A stretch of DNA of 64,000 bases from Perca fluviatilis. Taxonomy: Eukaryota; Chordata; Actinopteri; Perciformes; Percidae. The stretch lies in the NCBI RefSeq assembly GCF_010015445.1, contig NC_053112.1, positions 33,071,998 to 33,135,997 of the forward strand. Reading direction: 5' to 3'. The position numbers and the translations under genes are program-made. Under the pieces are notes generated by a model, which worked only from the letters and a program-made list of their open reading frames with translations, was not told the origin of the DNA and did no database searches. Numbering within the stretch: position 1 is the stretch's first letter; each line of letters opens with the position of its first letter. This document shows positions 11,191-23,463 of this stretch, one piece after another.

Positions 11191-13197
11191 CATTATTAAA
11201 TTAGTATAACCGTTCACACAATACAGTAACATGAGCTATTTGAATTTGCTGGATACATGGTTAAACGTAACTTGCATCGCTGTGTGTACTTCATCCATAG
11301 GAATCTCTGCCAAACGTCCCAGTTAGATAGTAAATGCTGTGAATATATTCTTTTAAATCTTTACAATCATTTACTGAAAGAACCAAGCAGACCTGCCTAA
11401 TTGCACGATTCAGATTTTGGTCAAAACTTGCCATTTTCAGTGTGTAACGTTAGCTTGCTAGCTCGTAGGTTGCTCTTGTTGTGTCCCGTAGCAAAGGGAT
11501 TTCGAAACACGGTTAACAGCAGGGGAGGGGGCAAAGCCGGTCCGGCTTATCAGGCAATGTACTTGATCCAGACTATTACAGGGGTAAATGTCTGCCGTCC
11601 ATTTGTCTGCTTTCTTTTAATGTTTCTCTGCCTGGTCGTTGAGTTTGCAATCCCTGGAGTGTCAGAGGTCAAGAACGTGTGGCTTCTAGTAACTTGGCAC
11701 ACTTACAAATCACTTCCAACTTTTCAGTGCAACTGAGACAACAGGGTATGGCTGCAGATGTAGACCCTGTGGAGAGGGGAGGACACTGTAGGCTTTGCAT
11801 GTGTAGTATAAAGTTATTAATATTGAATACAAAAATAATAATCAAAATCAAAAAAAGCAACATTGCCATCATGGTAACAAATGTTGCCAACCCAGCCTGC
11901 AAGAAGCGTTCTTTGTTAAGGCAATAAATCAAACAAAGGAACCACGTTCTCTCTAATCCTTTGAAAAATGGACAAAAACTGCATTTAGATTAAAGTGACA
12001 AGTACAGCAGACTGTTATATTTGCATACTGGTGCAATCATTTTGCTTCTCGTAGTAAATGTTTGTAGTTCAAACAGTGTTCGACTCAGGCTATAAAACAG
12101 GCAAAACGTAACAAGTTTCAGTTTTTACTAGTATCAGTAAAGTGTTTACAGCTGCATATTAACTGCACTGAAATTCTTCAACACTATTCCTGCTGGTTCA
12201 GTGCTGCCAATATCCTTTACACCCCCATCACTGCAGCTCTGGAGAGTGCGAGATCACTTTGTGATTAGAAAATCTCTCTCTAGAAGATGAAATATCGCTA
12301 AATGATATTCCTACTGCACCATGATGACAGGCAGTGATCAGCCTTTTCATTTAAGTAAGGGATAATACCATTAAGGTGCATGTTCTGCAATGTGTAATGA
12401 ATGATGCAGTGTGCCACCCAACATGCAGTGGGGCATGGTTTATTACATTGAAATATTGATAAAGTAGATACATGTATAAGTGAAGGTTTCTAGCATGAAA
12501 ATTGCTATTCACACCTACATTGTCTCTACATCAGCAAGCAATGAAGCTACAACCTCTGCCAAACACCAGGGGCATTACTAGAGAAAGCAAACAAATGAAC
12601 GCTCACTTGTTTTTACGCGCTGCTGGACAATCTCCATGTGAGTCAGGCTACAGTTCATGGCTGGGTAAAGCCTGTAGCGCAGTCTGAGCACAGCTGCAAC
12701 AAGCATTGTTGGATTATTGTACGTACATGACTCTCAGACCACTGCCTCCCTCTGGTGTCAAAGACTGGAACAACAATGCTGCGCTGCAAACTCCCCCAAT
12801 ACAACAAAATCCTGTCAGATGCAGGTTTTTACAAGACATTTTAAGAATCAAACTGTGCTTGGAACCTTATGAACACACAACCAAGAGTGTTTTTCTTAAG
12901 AACATTAAGTCCGTAAAGCAATTTAGAGCTGCACAACACAATAACCCCAATAACAATTTCAGCATCCACAATTAAAACTTGATCAGCCCCTTAACCAGCT
13001 TAGCCAGGCTCTGCTTCCCAAACATGATTGCCACTGCAGTCAAAAGATTTGTCACTGCACACGCAACCTGCAAGTATAATGTAACTGTATGCTCTATGAA
13101 CGGGCAAATCCTTTTGGTCCATGTTTCTTTGTCGTTGCCTTCTAAAGCAGAAACAGCTGCTGACAAAAAAATCTCGCTGAGCTTGCAGGAGTGGTGG

Positions 13198-13200
<3 letters not shown>
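11191..13200. other. Intronic sequence without recognised gene
   Basis: No exon of a known family is visible. At 11380-11660 there is a modestly CpG-containing stretch with AACGTTAGCTTGCTAGCTCG, similar in flavour to the promoter-like DNA at 62.3-63.0 kb. On the minus strand it includes an ATG opening MASFDQNLNRAIRQ before a weak GT site. I do not recognise the peptide and do not call it an exon. Confidence 0.4.

Positions 13201-13272
<72 letters not shown>
13201..13272. repeat. (CA)36 microsatellite
   Basis: Uninterrupted CA dinucleotides over 72 bp. The open frames through it are artefacts of the repeat. Confidence 0.98.
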
Positions 13273-13273
<1 letters not shown>

Positions 13274-13594
13274 CTCTCTCTTTTACTACACATGCAGATC
13301 CTCGCTAATTTGGAGAGGTGATTTGTGTTTGAAATATTTTTGGAGCAAAGCCTACCCAAGGCAATTATATAAGTTTGAACAACTTGTGGTGATTTTGACA
13401 TCAATTAGCAGAACACTTTGATTTATTAAAAAAGCTGGTTTAAAAAACTCTCAGGCAGCGCAGAAGACAATCACGAGCAGGGTTGGACGACTCATGAAAT
13501 GCATGCAACAGCAAGTGGGAAGCCAGTGAGGGATTATTTGAGGGATGGTTTGAGTAAAAAAAGATGACAAGGAGAGACTGTACCTACCTGCCTA

Positions 13595-14088
<494 letters not shown>

Positions 14089-14484
14089 CTCAAACTAATT
14101 TCATGTGGGAAGATGAGAACACTAGTCCTTTGTGTCTCATCTCTGCCTGTGTGACAAGGCCAGTGTGTGGGAGACGCCTGCTACAATAAGCAGGCTGCTT
14201 TTCCTTTGGAAAAAACATTTAATTAGTGGCAATGAACAGTATGTGTGTATCTGAAGAACTGAGTGCACTTCAAATTGTCCAAGTTTGCAACAGTAAAAAC
14301 CATTTGACTGACAAATTATTACTCATCCCTACCTCAAATAGTAATACATGAAAATTGTTCAAATATTGACTGTTTCCTTTAGGATTGTTTTTTAGCAGTG
14401 GGGGCAGGTCCGAACAACCCCCATGAAACGGAACTGACACTTCGCTGCAACACAAATAAATATACTTATTCACCTCTATTCATT

Positions 14485-14486
14485 CA

Positions 14487-14556
<70 letters not shown>
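14485..14556. repeat. (CA)n microsatellite
   Basis: CA dinucleotides with one CAC interruption near 14493, ending at TTTCAGTTG. Confidence 0.97.
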
Positions 14557-14558
<2 letters not shown>

Positions 14559-15059
14559 TCAGTTGTGATTGAACTGTATTTTTTTAATTACTATATAGGT
14601 CAACTTTGATCTTGACATATAGGCTAAGCATTCTGTAGCAAATAACAAACCCACTGTTAATTACATTATCTTAATGCAGTGCAACTACTTCAGCATGTAA
14701 ATAATGCACCTAAAATACAAACGTTCTCCGACATGCACTCCAACAATGCAGCCCTATTTCTGATACCGTGGGGGGCCGCCACAGTCAAATCAACAGAGGA
14801 AACACTGATTGAACAGCCTGCAGTACAGTGCACATTGCTGTGCAGTGGTATAAGTCTGTAGGTGTAGTTTACATTCCTATGGTTCAGAGGCAAATTGCTC
14901 AATGCCATGAAGCTTTCTGTTACTATGGATGAAGCAACGGAGTGGCAACACCAGAGGGAAAAAATATTATTTCAAACTTGTAGAAGTCACCCTGTCCCCA
15001 AAGCCATTAACAAACGAGCAGTTCCTTGAGCAGCTGACCTCTCTCTTTTTTCTTTTCTT

Positions 15060-15215
15060 TTTTAAAGATTTGTTTTGGGGCATATTAGGCCTTTATTTTA
15101 ATAGGACAGATGAAGACATGAAAGGGGAGAGAGGGGGAATGACCTACAGCAAAGGGCCGCAGGTCATCGTCGAACCCGTGGCCGCTGCGTCGAGGAGTAA
15201 ACCTCTATATATGGA
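15060..15215 (-). mobile_element. tRNA-derived SINE, head-truncated
   Basis: The minus strand shows CTCGACGCAGCGGCCACGGG, a decayed B box (GGGTTCGACGATGACC), the C/T-rich body and TGTCCTATTAAAATAAAGGC. This matches the copies at 1-163 and 57671-57866. The A-box head is missing or unrecognisable. Confidence 0.65.
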
Positions 15216-16137
15216 CACGTGGATGCTTTTACTTCACATTGAATTATGCTCCGATGCAGATATAGGTATATGTACGTGCCCAGAGGGCTGAGGCAAAAGG
15301 CTAAAAAGGTACAGTATTTTCTTTTTTTTTTTTCTTTTTTTTAGTCAAGACCCACCTCACAATATTAATACATTTCTTTTAATTCAGATAATGTATTAGT
15401 CAGCCGGTGTTGATGTCAATGTTAACACGCTGTCAATGCATTCTGCCCCCATCATGCCCTACCGCTTTGCCTTCTCATAGGTCTGCAGATCCATTTGTCA
15501 CCAAAAGGTCTCTGATGAGCCATTATGAGACATCTAATCCTGTAAAATCACAGGCATAATCTTGTTTCTTGTTTATTCTTATCACATATTTTAAAAAACA
15601 CATAACTATGCCAGTTTAATATAACTAAATGTGATTGTAAGACAAAGATTTGGTTGTGGTTTGGGAACCAAAGTAATACAAAAAAAGTGAAAAAAATTGG
15701 TCCCTCAATTCCAGATTTAGAAGCTGTTAAAGTAAAACAGTAAAACGCATTCAATATCTACACTTTGACAAAACAAACTGCACCCTAACAAATATCTGTC
15801 ACTTCTGATTGCACATCATTCATGCAGAGTTATGAAAATAGAGAATACTGGAACACAATGATCAAATTCCTCATTTTTTCTACAGTATAAAGGGTTTCAA
15901 ATCCAAGTCGTTACATTAGTAGTAACTGTACATTCACAATTGCTGGGGGTTCTTATGGAGCATTTGATTTAATGGTCTGCGCTTCCTAATATGAAAACTG
16001 TAGATACTGTACTAAACAACATTTTCTCCACTGTTCATTAAATCACAGTATGTGGTGTAACAAATACCTCAAATTCAGACACACATTCAGATATCAACAC
16101 CTGATTCAGCCCAACGGCTACAAGCCTCATGTTAACC

Positions 16138-16289
16138 CAGCGATTCTCAAACTTGGTTTGCCATTCCCCCCTTTGGAGGAAGAAAAGTATGTGTTATTCT
16201 GGTCATTTACGTGCAACAGTGGGGAAACTCAAGTGTCCAGAATGTGTTCGCTGCTCTGCCTGCATCAGCACACACTTTGAAAACCACTG
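16138..16289. mobile_element. Short hAT MITE (152 bp)
   Basis: Ends CAGCGATTCTCAAACTTGG and TTTGAAAACCACTG match the CAGRGRTTCTCAA type of hAT terminal repeat. Flanks TGTTAACC (16130-16137) and TGGTAACC (16290-16297) agree at 7 of 8 positions, as expected of an ageing 8-bp duplication. No coding content. Confidence 0.72.
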
Positions 16290-16480
16290 TGGTAACCCAA
16301 CACTATATATTCGGTCATTTGACGCATGAAAATGTCAAATGATTTATTCCCTTTTTAGTGTCCTTAAACAGAAAGGCATCTGCTTGAAATGTAAATCGAA
16401 ATGGAGTTTTGACTCTTCCACATTAGGCCTGCAGGGACATTAATACAAGGCTTGAATATTGATTCATGAAGCTCTTAAAG

Positions 16481-16814
16481 TAGGGCTGCAACTAACGATT
16501 ATTTTCATAGTCGATTAATCTGTTGATTATTTTCTCGATTAATCGATTAGTTGTTTGGTCTATAAAAGGTCAGAAAATTGTGAAAAATGTGGATCGGTGT
16601 TTCCCAAAAACCCAAGAGGACGTCCTCAAACGTCTTGTTTGTCCTAAACTCACAGAGGAGAGAAGACAATAGAACATATTCACATTTAAGAAGCTGGAAT
16701 CAAAGAATTTTTACTTTTGTCTTAAAGAATTACTCAAACAGACTAATCGATTATCAAAATAGTTGGCGATTAATTTAAGAGTTGACAACTAATCGATTTA
16801 TCGTTACAGCTCTA
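16481..16814. mobile_element. hAT MITE, TAGGGCTGCAAC family, copy A
   Basis: Left end TAGGGCTGCAACTAACGATT and right end GTTACAGCTCTA, with many ATCGATTAAT blocks near both ends. A perfect 8-bp duplication TCTTAAAG lies at 16473-16480 and 16815-16822. The interior GTGTTTCCCAAAAACCCAAG is shared with copy B at 23464-23816 in opposite orientation. Confidence 0.9.
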
Positions 16815-17283
16815 TCTTAAAGAATTTTTAAAAAGGTTAAATGATGAGCAGGACCCCAAGTATCACCCCGTTGGCACGAGGTCAAAAGACAAGAGTGTCA
16901 AGTAAGAAGAGGAGGTGAAGCATCTAATTCTGGTGACCAATGCCTACAGCACCTGGAGTCTAGGAACACAGTCTGACCTAAAGTCTGGCCTTCAAGGGCG
17001 TGTGAAGACATGCACAGGAAGTGTACAAAGAAATTATATGTTTTTGTAGTGCTACTGCTACTTTACACATGTAGTTTTTGTGTTTGCACAATTCTGCCAC
17101 ACATAGTGCTTGCAGATATCGCCTCACCCCCAAATGGACTCACACATTCTTGATCCAAACATGGGTACTGATCCTCTACTACAACTCTGTTGCCACTTGT
17201 TTGGCATATGGATACTGCAGCTGTCAAAATGCACATGATATATCATATATACAGGACCTTTAAATGTGTAACTTATATGAAGG

Positions 17284-17285
<2 letters not shown>

Positions 17286-17329
<44 letters not shown>

Positions 17330-17359
17330 CTTACTACTACTACTACTACTACTACTACT
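17286..17359. repeat. (TATC)n plus (TAC)n microsatellites
   Basis: About eleven TATC units (17286-17329) abut a TAC run (about 17332-17359). The compound tetra/trinucleotide repeat should be highly length-polymorphic. Confidence 0.95.
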
Positions 17360-17713
17360 GTCAAGCACTTAGTAACCCTGGTTTGAAGTATAAAAAGGTA
17401 AATATATAATAAGTTTTACTTCATTACCAAACTAATAATTGATGGTTTCATATTCAGGTGAAATAATTGTCCTACAAATTTTCTACTCACTTTACCATCT
17501 AATAGGACTCATGATTCTGAATGTCCAGGCGTGTCTGCATGTTAGTGCACGTGGCCATGACAAAACATTTTTTGTTTTTCACGAAATTATTTTTTTTTTA
17601 TTCAGTATTTCCAGTAAAGCCCTTTTAAGTCTACACACTCAGACTTCTTAAAGCTGATGTTGCTTTTCTTCAAGGTGTCTATGATCATCTGACCAAGGCC
17701 AATTAGCGATCCC

Positions 17714-17905
17714 TAGAGCTGCAACAATAAGTTGATTAATTCAATATATTATTAGGTTTTGGACTGTTGGGTCAGTCAGAACATTTGAAGATGCCACTTT
17801 GGGTTGTGATGTGCTCTTTTCACCATTTTCTCTTTTGTCTTTTTATAGACCAGATGATTCATTGAGAAAATAATCTGTAGATTAACAAATAATGAATCAG
17901 TAATG
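17714..17905. mobile_element. Degenerate hAT MITE, TAGGGCTGCAAC family
   Basis: AGAGCTGCAACAATAAGTTG at the left and ATAGACCAGATGATTCATTG, GAGAAAATAATCTGTAGATTA at the right correspond to the ends of the 16.5-kb copy. About half of the interior is deleted and no target duplication survives. Confidence 0.55.
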
Positions 17906-18759
17906 AATAAGTAGCCTCAAAAGTCAGTAATTTGTACACACTGTAGTCAAATCTACAACAGTATACGTAAAGGAATGCGCTGAGGTTTCCTAAGATACCG
18001 TTTTTATTTTAGTTTTTTATGCTCGGAAGTGTGTGTCACAATCTCCTATATGGTTCAAGTGGCTAGAAAAAAAAAACGGAATATTTCACCATTACTCACA
18101 TTCATTCCCACTAAAACAGTTAATATGTCAGATGAATCTCACTTGAGCTTTCAATAACTGTTGATCTACTCTTTTTACACCACTCCAAATTCCAAGCCTA
18201 CAATACCCACAGCTTCACAAATTGTGTACATTCAACATCAAAGCCAGCTGGCCCACTGCAGTGACTAAGACCCTGACAAACCTATCTGACAGCTGTGTCA
18301 GATGGTGAGAGGCACACAGGAGCAAATTCAACTGCTATATTTAGGCCAATATAAAGCAAGGGCAACATCTCCATCAAAGGCTCAGACACACAAATAACAT
18401 CACTCTATATTGAGACCCCAGGTATGACATATTATACAGGAAACAACTGTGGCAGTTAAGAGAGACATGCTCTTCAACAGCAATAATTAAATGCCATTGC
18501 TGTGCAGCTTCCTATGGTCAGAAGGTTGTGGGAAGAGCGGCATACTTGTCATGAGACTACACCGCTGATGACAAATCTGTCACAGCCTTAGTCAATCATT
18601 ACTGCCTGTTGAGATGGGTGTATTATCTCTGGTGTCCTCTATGTTGCCTCTGGTGAAGAGATGTATAATAGGCTTTATACAAAGGCATAAAACATTGTTC
18701 ACTTAAAACCGGACAAATACTGGATTAAGGGGGCTGATGCTGCTGCCGATTTTAATTTA

Positions 18760-18836
18760 CAGTACCAGTCAAAAGTTTGGACACGCTTTCTCATTCACTT
18801 GAATGGGAAAGTTTGACAAACGCTTGACTGGTAGTG
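18760..18836. mobile_element. Minimal fold-back Tc1-type MITE (77 bp)
   Basis: CAGTACCAGTCAAAAGTTTG at the left faces CAAACGCTTGACTGGTAGTG at the right, with TA on both sides (18758-18759, 18837-18838). Little more than the two terminal repeats is left, giving a near-complete hairpin. Confidence 0.8.
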
Positions 18837-19430
18837 TAAATGAACAACACAAATGCACAATATAGTTAGTACTTTAATTAAAAAATAATTTTACTGGTGG
18901 GAGGGGTTTTATTCTCAACAGGCTCACACCACCATCTGCTGAAGTGATCCTGGTGCTCCAGTGGAGTATACAGGACATCATGATAGCATTAAATCTAAGT
19001 GACCCCAAGAACTTTTTAAAAGTTGTATGTGCTTTTTTTCGTCTAAATATATGTCACCTCTTTGAATATTTTTCTTGTCAAACACAATGCAAATCATAAA
19101 TATCATCCCTAGATTCTAGAAAACGCCATGGTCAACTCCATTTCCTCCTTTAAACTACAGGTGTTGTGAAGGCCACTGAAACACTTACAAAAACAGTCAC
19201 GACATCAGTCATCAGTGAAACGAGACACCGGCATTAACATCCAAACACCGGTGCTGTACTACATCAGAGACCTTTCAACAGAACACATTAGTCCTGTTGC
19301 TGAGGAAAGATCTGACAATCTGTTACACTTGTCTTTTGAACATTAAGTGCTACTCCGTACTCGTCAGTCATCATGTTGGGCGATCAATCAGTGAGGTATG
19401 AACGTATTTTATGAGGCGTCTGTTGAGCGA

Positions 19431-19519
19431 TTATTATTATTATTATAATTATTATTATAATTATTATTATAATTATTATTATAATTATTATAATTATTAT
19501 TATTATTATTATTATTATT
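19431..19519. repeat. (ATT)n imperfect microsatellite
   Basis: ATT triplets broken at regular spacing by TATAATT units (ATTATTATAATT repeated), suggesting a 12-bp higher-order unit in the middle of the array. Confidence 0.9.
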
Positions 19520-19840
19520 TCTTCATACTCTGTCACTCTTCTATCACAAACTCCATAGCAACATGGTCCTGAAATGCATCACATATTTAAAAAGAAACTA
19601 CTTGCGATTTACTTGTGATTACTCAGTTTAAGCTGTGTATGTTTAAGCTTTTAGCTTCCTGGACTTTGCAGTGCAGTAACATACTTGTGCCAAAAGAGGG
19701 AGCTGCTCCTTTAAATATGAACCATGTGCTGTCAGTGCAGTACATTGTGGGGCGTTATCACAGCAGTGATGTGATAATAACCAAACGCTTTCTTTGAGAA
19801 ACTTCTGAAACTACTGTGCCTGCTGCAGAAGTATAATTAA

Positions 19841-20125
19841 AAAGGGTCAGTTCACCGAAATTACACATTTTCTCACTCAAGTCCAGTAGTCTCTATCCAT
19901 GCTTTAGGTTTAGTTTGCCCAAGTTTTGAGGTAGCGGTCTCGGCATTCACCCTAATAAAATGAAGGTGAATTCAATTTTGTTAGTGGAGCTCATAGTATC
20001 GAAAAATGACCAATTATCTTCCAGAATCTGTCTCTGTTAACTGGAGGATTCACAGAACTCCCTGTGAACTGTTAATATACATAGGAACTATTTGTTCAGA
20101 AGAAGGTTCAGTACTTCCAATGAAA
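19841..20125. repeat. Dispersed teleost repeat fragment
   Basis: Begins AAAAAGGGTCAGTTCACCGAAATTACACAT, a start I recognise as a frequent dispersed element in percomorph introns. The remainder (GCTTTAGGTTTAGTTTGCCC, CAATCAACAGCTGG nearby) is single-copy here. It ends close to the alpha acidic-exon donor at 20146. Class uncertain. Confidence 0.4.
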
Positions 20126-20146
20126 TCAATCAACAGCTGGGCTTAC

Positions 20147-20233
20147 CTTCTTGTTGGAAGAGCTTTGGTGTGTACAACCCAAATTTTTTTTTAAATTTTT
20201 TTTTTTTTTTTTAAAAAAAAAGCCCCCCCCCCC

Positions 20234-20287
<54 letters not shown>

Positions 20288-20738
20288 ACTCTCTTTTTTC
20301 TCTCTTTGTCATTCAGTTGTTTGGGGGCAACTAGAGGAAGAAGGCCCCTTCTTTTTCCTCCTCTCCACAAAAAAAAAATTCTTTCCTCTCATCCTCCTCC
20401 TCTTCCTCCTCGCCCTCTTCCCTCTCCTCTTCCTCCATTCCCTGCTCCTCCCCTCCCTCTGTCCTCTCCTCTGCCTCCTCCTCTTGGTGACTGCTGCTGT
20501 TGTTGTTCTCTTCCTCTTCCTCCTCCTCCTCGTCCTCTTCGCCCAGCGGCTGGCCCCGCAGTCGCCTCTGCTCTGCCCCCCACATCCATCGGGCTCCTTT
20601 CTCTCCTCCGTTCACTTCGTTTGGTGGGCCCTCCTCGTCCTCCTCCCCTTCCTCGTCTCCCTGAGGGCCGTTGCTGGCTCCTGATTCACTTGGCGCCCAT
20701 GGTTGTTCTCTCTCGCCATCAACCTGCGACGCCTCAGG
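20147..20738 (-). CDS. fbxw7: fbxw7 alpha acidic-domain exon (corrupted)
   Basis: This exon continues the alpha-specific N-terminus. The acceptor is ideal: TTTGTCTGGCTCTTCCCAG|CCTGAG, exon starting at 20738 in phase 0, matching the previous exon. The frame then reads PEASQVDGEREQPW and long Glu/Asp runs (EEDEEEEEEEENNNSSS, EEGEEEEEEDERKE). Human FBXW7 alpha has its acidic stretch in the same place. As assembled, the frame hits TAG at 20331-20333 after about 135 residues, inside a homopolymer-inflated stretch. Beyond it a strong donor AAG|GTAAGC lies at 20147/20146. Read in the frame that ends in phase 0, the preceding sequence gives THQSSSNKK, compatible with the human end (HQLSS...TTK). The assembled length, 592 nt, is not a multiple of three, as expected if homopolymer lengths are wrong. 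The acceptor is firm; the 3' end is inferred. Confidence 0.72.
20176..20385. other. Homopolymer-inflated, probably mis-sequenced patch
   Basis: Consecutive long runs: T8, AAA, T18, A9, then about 60 C with one T (20223-20285), followed at 20290-20380 by further runs (T6, A10 at about 20369-20378). Such chains of unrelated homopolymers differ from the clean microsatellites elsewhere. They interrupt the acidic coding exon of fbxw7. I read this as poor consensus in a low-complexity, GC/GA-skewed template, not as a biological mutation. Confidence 0.65.
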
Positions 20739-20991
20739 CTGGGAAGAGCCAGACAAAAACAAACAATGCCTCAGAGGAAAGGTCTGATGCTAAATTAAAT
20801 CGGTTGCACTTATACTTGCCTAAGAAGTTCTCACTTGGTTAACACGGTGCACATCCACAATTACATGACTTGATCTATGCATCTTCACACCTCAATTTAC
20901 AACTCGCTAATCAAATTAAAATCTATAGGTTTATATTTCAAGTCCTTCCATGTGACTACAACATCATTGGTTGAATGTCCGTTGGCCATAC

Positions 20992-21240
20992 CCTTTGCTG
21001 CAGCTGCTGTGCCTCCTCTACTACCCGGTTCATGTGCTCATCCTCATCACCCTCCTCTGCTGCCTGCTGGGGTGCCCGAGCCGTGGAGGAGGCGTTACCT
21101 CGCACTGCCGGACCCCCCGGCCCCCGACTCCGCCTGCTGCTGCTGCCCCCCGACAGCAGATCCTGGTTCATTTCCAAAAGCCAGCTTGCTACCTCCTGGA
21201 CCTTCGCTAGGCTGTCTGAGGAGGAGAAGGGCTTGGCATT
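20992..21240 (-). CDS. fbxw7: fbxw7 alpha-isoform start exon
   Basis: This exon carries the alpha start codon at 21171-21169 and 60 residues beginning MNQDLLSGGSSSRRS. The conserved landmarks are MNQ.LLS.GS, RGN.SS and EHMNRVVEE, matching human FBXW7 alpha (MNQELLSVGS, RGNPSSS, EQMNRVVEE). In mammals alpha is the ubiquitous nuclear form. Splice sites are clear: acceptor TCTCTCTCTGCAG|AATGCC (exon base 21240) and donor CAAAGG|GTATGG (20992/20991), phase 0. The 69 nt upstream of the ATG stay open in the same frame (NAKPFSSSDSLAKVQEVASW then LLE) and look protein-like, which matters for the candidate upstream exon at 62.5 kb. A 253-nt intron (20739-20991) separates it from the acidic exon. The residues after SGG are Gly/Ser/Arg-rich and diverged. 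Confidence 0.92.
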
Positions 21241-22096
21241 CTGCAGAGAGAGACACACAAAAGAAGACACTGACTGTTAAAATATGTTAATTGTTTTCTT
21301 GTGTCCACACTCAGCTTGTGTTTCTTACAGGAAAAATCAAAACTCAAAACAACTGCTAAAGAAGAAAGAATCTCACAAATGCATGCTCAATTATATGCTC
21401 ATTTCCTCCAAATGAAAGTGTGAATCATATTCTATTATTGTTGCCTCTGAATTAAGAATAATGGACATTAAACATTTGCTCTTGGAGCCACACTATTGCT
21501 GCTCAGCAGCAGACAAGGAAAAAAGGTGGGCGGGATTTTGTTTGGCTTCAGATCACACAGTGTTGAATGCTGTGCCTCACATGCAGACAGATTGGCAGAA
21601 AAGAGAGCTACTAGTGTTCCAACTTCCAACAAAGCCAATAAACAAAGTCCAATCTGTCAAATACAAAAGCAAAACATGGCTTAAATGTATCAGAAGCAAC
21701 AATTTTCCTTAAGAGTTTAGTAATTTACAAGCTTGGGAAAAATAAAATACATGTTTTTTATCTTCTGAAGCCACTGTGTTGCTGGCTGCTATGCATTCAC
21801 TAGATTATGAAGGCAAACCTACTAAATGAACACACAAGTAACATAGCTTGCTTCTGTAATGTCTCAAACCATACATAGAATTGGAAGATAGGCACCAGAC
21901 CTTTATCTACAATGAGACAGCTTCTCCCTCAGACGCCATGTCACAGATGCAGCAATACAGACAGGAATCAAACTCAAGCAACAGCACTTATCTGTCACCA
22001 TCAAAGCATCTTGACGCTCTTGAGCTTAAAGTTTCTTTCGGTCCATATGTCCCTGCACTTACAGGCAACTGACGTGCACGCATGATTGCAAAAAAC

Positions 22097-22384
22097 TAGG
22101 GATGCACATTCTGCCTTTTCTCTTCACATACGAATACCTAAACTCTGGGTATTGTGAAGTTATGTGAGGCCATAACAACTCGTGTACACATAATTTCACA
22201 ACTGGGATGTTCATACATCAAACCTTTCAGGCTTTTGTGAATTTTATAGTTTGTATAATTTATAAAATGGTGTTTGTACAATTTTATAATGAAAGAGACA
22301 AAGAAATAGGATTCATTGTGGATTGCACACATCTGTCCAATACCAGAGTCACTCAATAAGATTAGTATCAGATTGTTGCATCCC
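22097..22384. mobile_element. hAT-like MITE, TAGGGATGCAC family
   Basis: Left end TAGGGATGCACATTCTGCC. Near the right end, CCAATACCAGAGTCACTC, TAGTATCAGATTGTTGCATCCC is the expected inverted counterpart. A target duplication is not clear, so boundaries are approximate. Confidence 0.5.
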
Positions 22385-22656
22385 ACTGCATGCCTGGGCA
22401 ACAGGCCTTTACTACACAAGAACGAGACATCCCATACGTTTAGCTGACATTTACTGATTCAAATGATGTGTTCTGTATGGTGATAACTTTGAATGTTGTC
22501 ATAAATAAATCAAAAGGTCCTCATGTCCAAGTGTTTACCATGTTGTTTCCCAAATTGGGCTCTAATGTAAAATCTTTTTGTATTTTTAGCCAATTAAAAA
22601 ATGAACAGGTTGTTCTACTGGGAGCAGTGATTCAATCTGCAGTTGCATCCTCTTAA

Positions 22657-23031
22657 AAGGTGCTGTAGGTAGGATTGTTAAGATCCAGGACATAGGCAAA
22701 GAAATTAAACATCTACAACTTCTCAGCCCCTCCCCCCTTTCTGCTAAAGCCCCAACTGTCTCCTAAGCCCCTCCCCCCAGAAGGGAGAATGAATGTGTGT
22801 GCATGAGCAGTGATTGACACGCAGCTACACACCCACCCTGGCCAATGATTGGAGCATCTGAACAGGGAGCGGTGTTTTTTTGCAAATCGCACTACAGGCT
22901 GTAGGTGGTGCCAGAGGAGCTGATTTTTATTTATTTTTTTATTTCTGGTTAATGTAGTTCTACTGGAACATAGGGTCAGTTTCAGCAAATATGACAGAAA
23001 GCTAGTTTTATAATTCTTACCTACTGCATCT
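22657..23031. mobile_element. TTAA-flanked MITE (375 bp)
   Basis: Left end AAGGTGCTGTAGGTAGGATT and right end TTCTTACCTACTGCATCT are inverted repeats with TTAA at 22653-22656 and 23032-23035. The interior includes CCAATGATTGGAGCATCTG and GTTCTACTGGAACATAGGGT, both familiar from this widespread teleost repeat. The open frames crossing it are repeat artefacts. Confidence 0.78.
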
Positions 23032-23109
23032 TTAACATGCAAATCTCTCCATGGGGTCAAAGGGAAGCTTGAAAAGTAAAATGGTATTCCAATATCTTCC
23101 AGCCAGGAT

Positions 23110-23225
23110 TTTTTGTGGACCTTTCCTGTGTTAAGGGTCCAAGGATAGAGGGTGTCATAGGAAGCACACATTGTAAAGCAAATTTGTGATTTGGGGCTAT
23201 ATAAATATAACTGACTTGACTCTAC
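23110..23225 (+). repeat. LINE/SINE 3'-tail fragment
   Basis: Contains TTGTAAAGCAAATTTGTGAT followed by TTGGGGCTATATAAATATAA and CTGACTTGACT, the typical 3' tail of a teleost LINE-mobilised repeat. Confidence 0.55.
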
Positions 23226-23463
23226 CAAAACAAGACACAAAATCTCAGTTGTCACGGTCACTTGATTGAAAACAGTAACAAATTCACACAGACAATATGT
23301 CACTGAACTGACTAAATTGCTGCATCTAAGGTCCGATCCGGTTTGTTTATGTGGTTAAAAAACTGAAACAAACAGTTGGCTTGCTCTGTTGACATACACA
23401 CTGAATTCTTCAGTATGATCCTTAATAGAAGGAACAAGTATTACTACTACTACTACAATGTAT

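Noticed and set aside
12972..13421. Long frames through the (CA)36 tract on both strands
   Set aside because: They consist of His-Thr or Val-Cys repeats created by the microsatellite. Same for 30044-30333 (CA) and 56923-57295 (TC: Leu-Ser or Arg-Glu).
20151..20842. Two 177-178-codon plus-strand frames rich in Pro, Leu and Ser
   Set aside because: They are the antisense of the fbxw7 acidic exon (GAG/GAA read as CTC/TTC) plus the C run; no independent support.
20877..21290. Plus-strand frames of 79-137 codons opposite the alpha start exon
   Set aside because: Antisense shadows of a minus-strand exon with clear splice sites and homology to FBXW7.
22713..23303. 196-codon minus-strand frame, the longest in the window
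   Set aside because: It runs across a TTAA MITE and a LINE tail, has no recognised domain, and its composition is that of repeat DNA.
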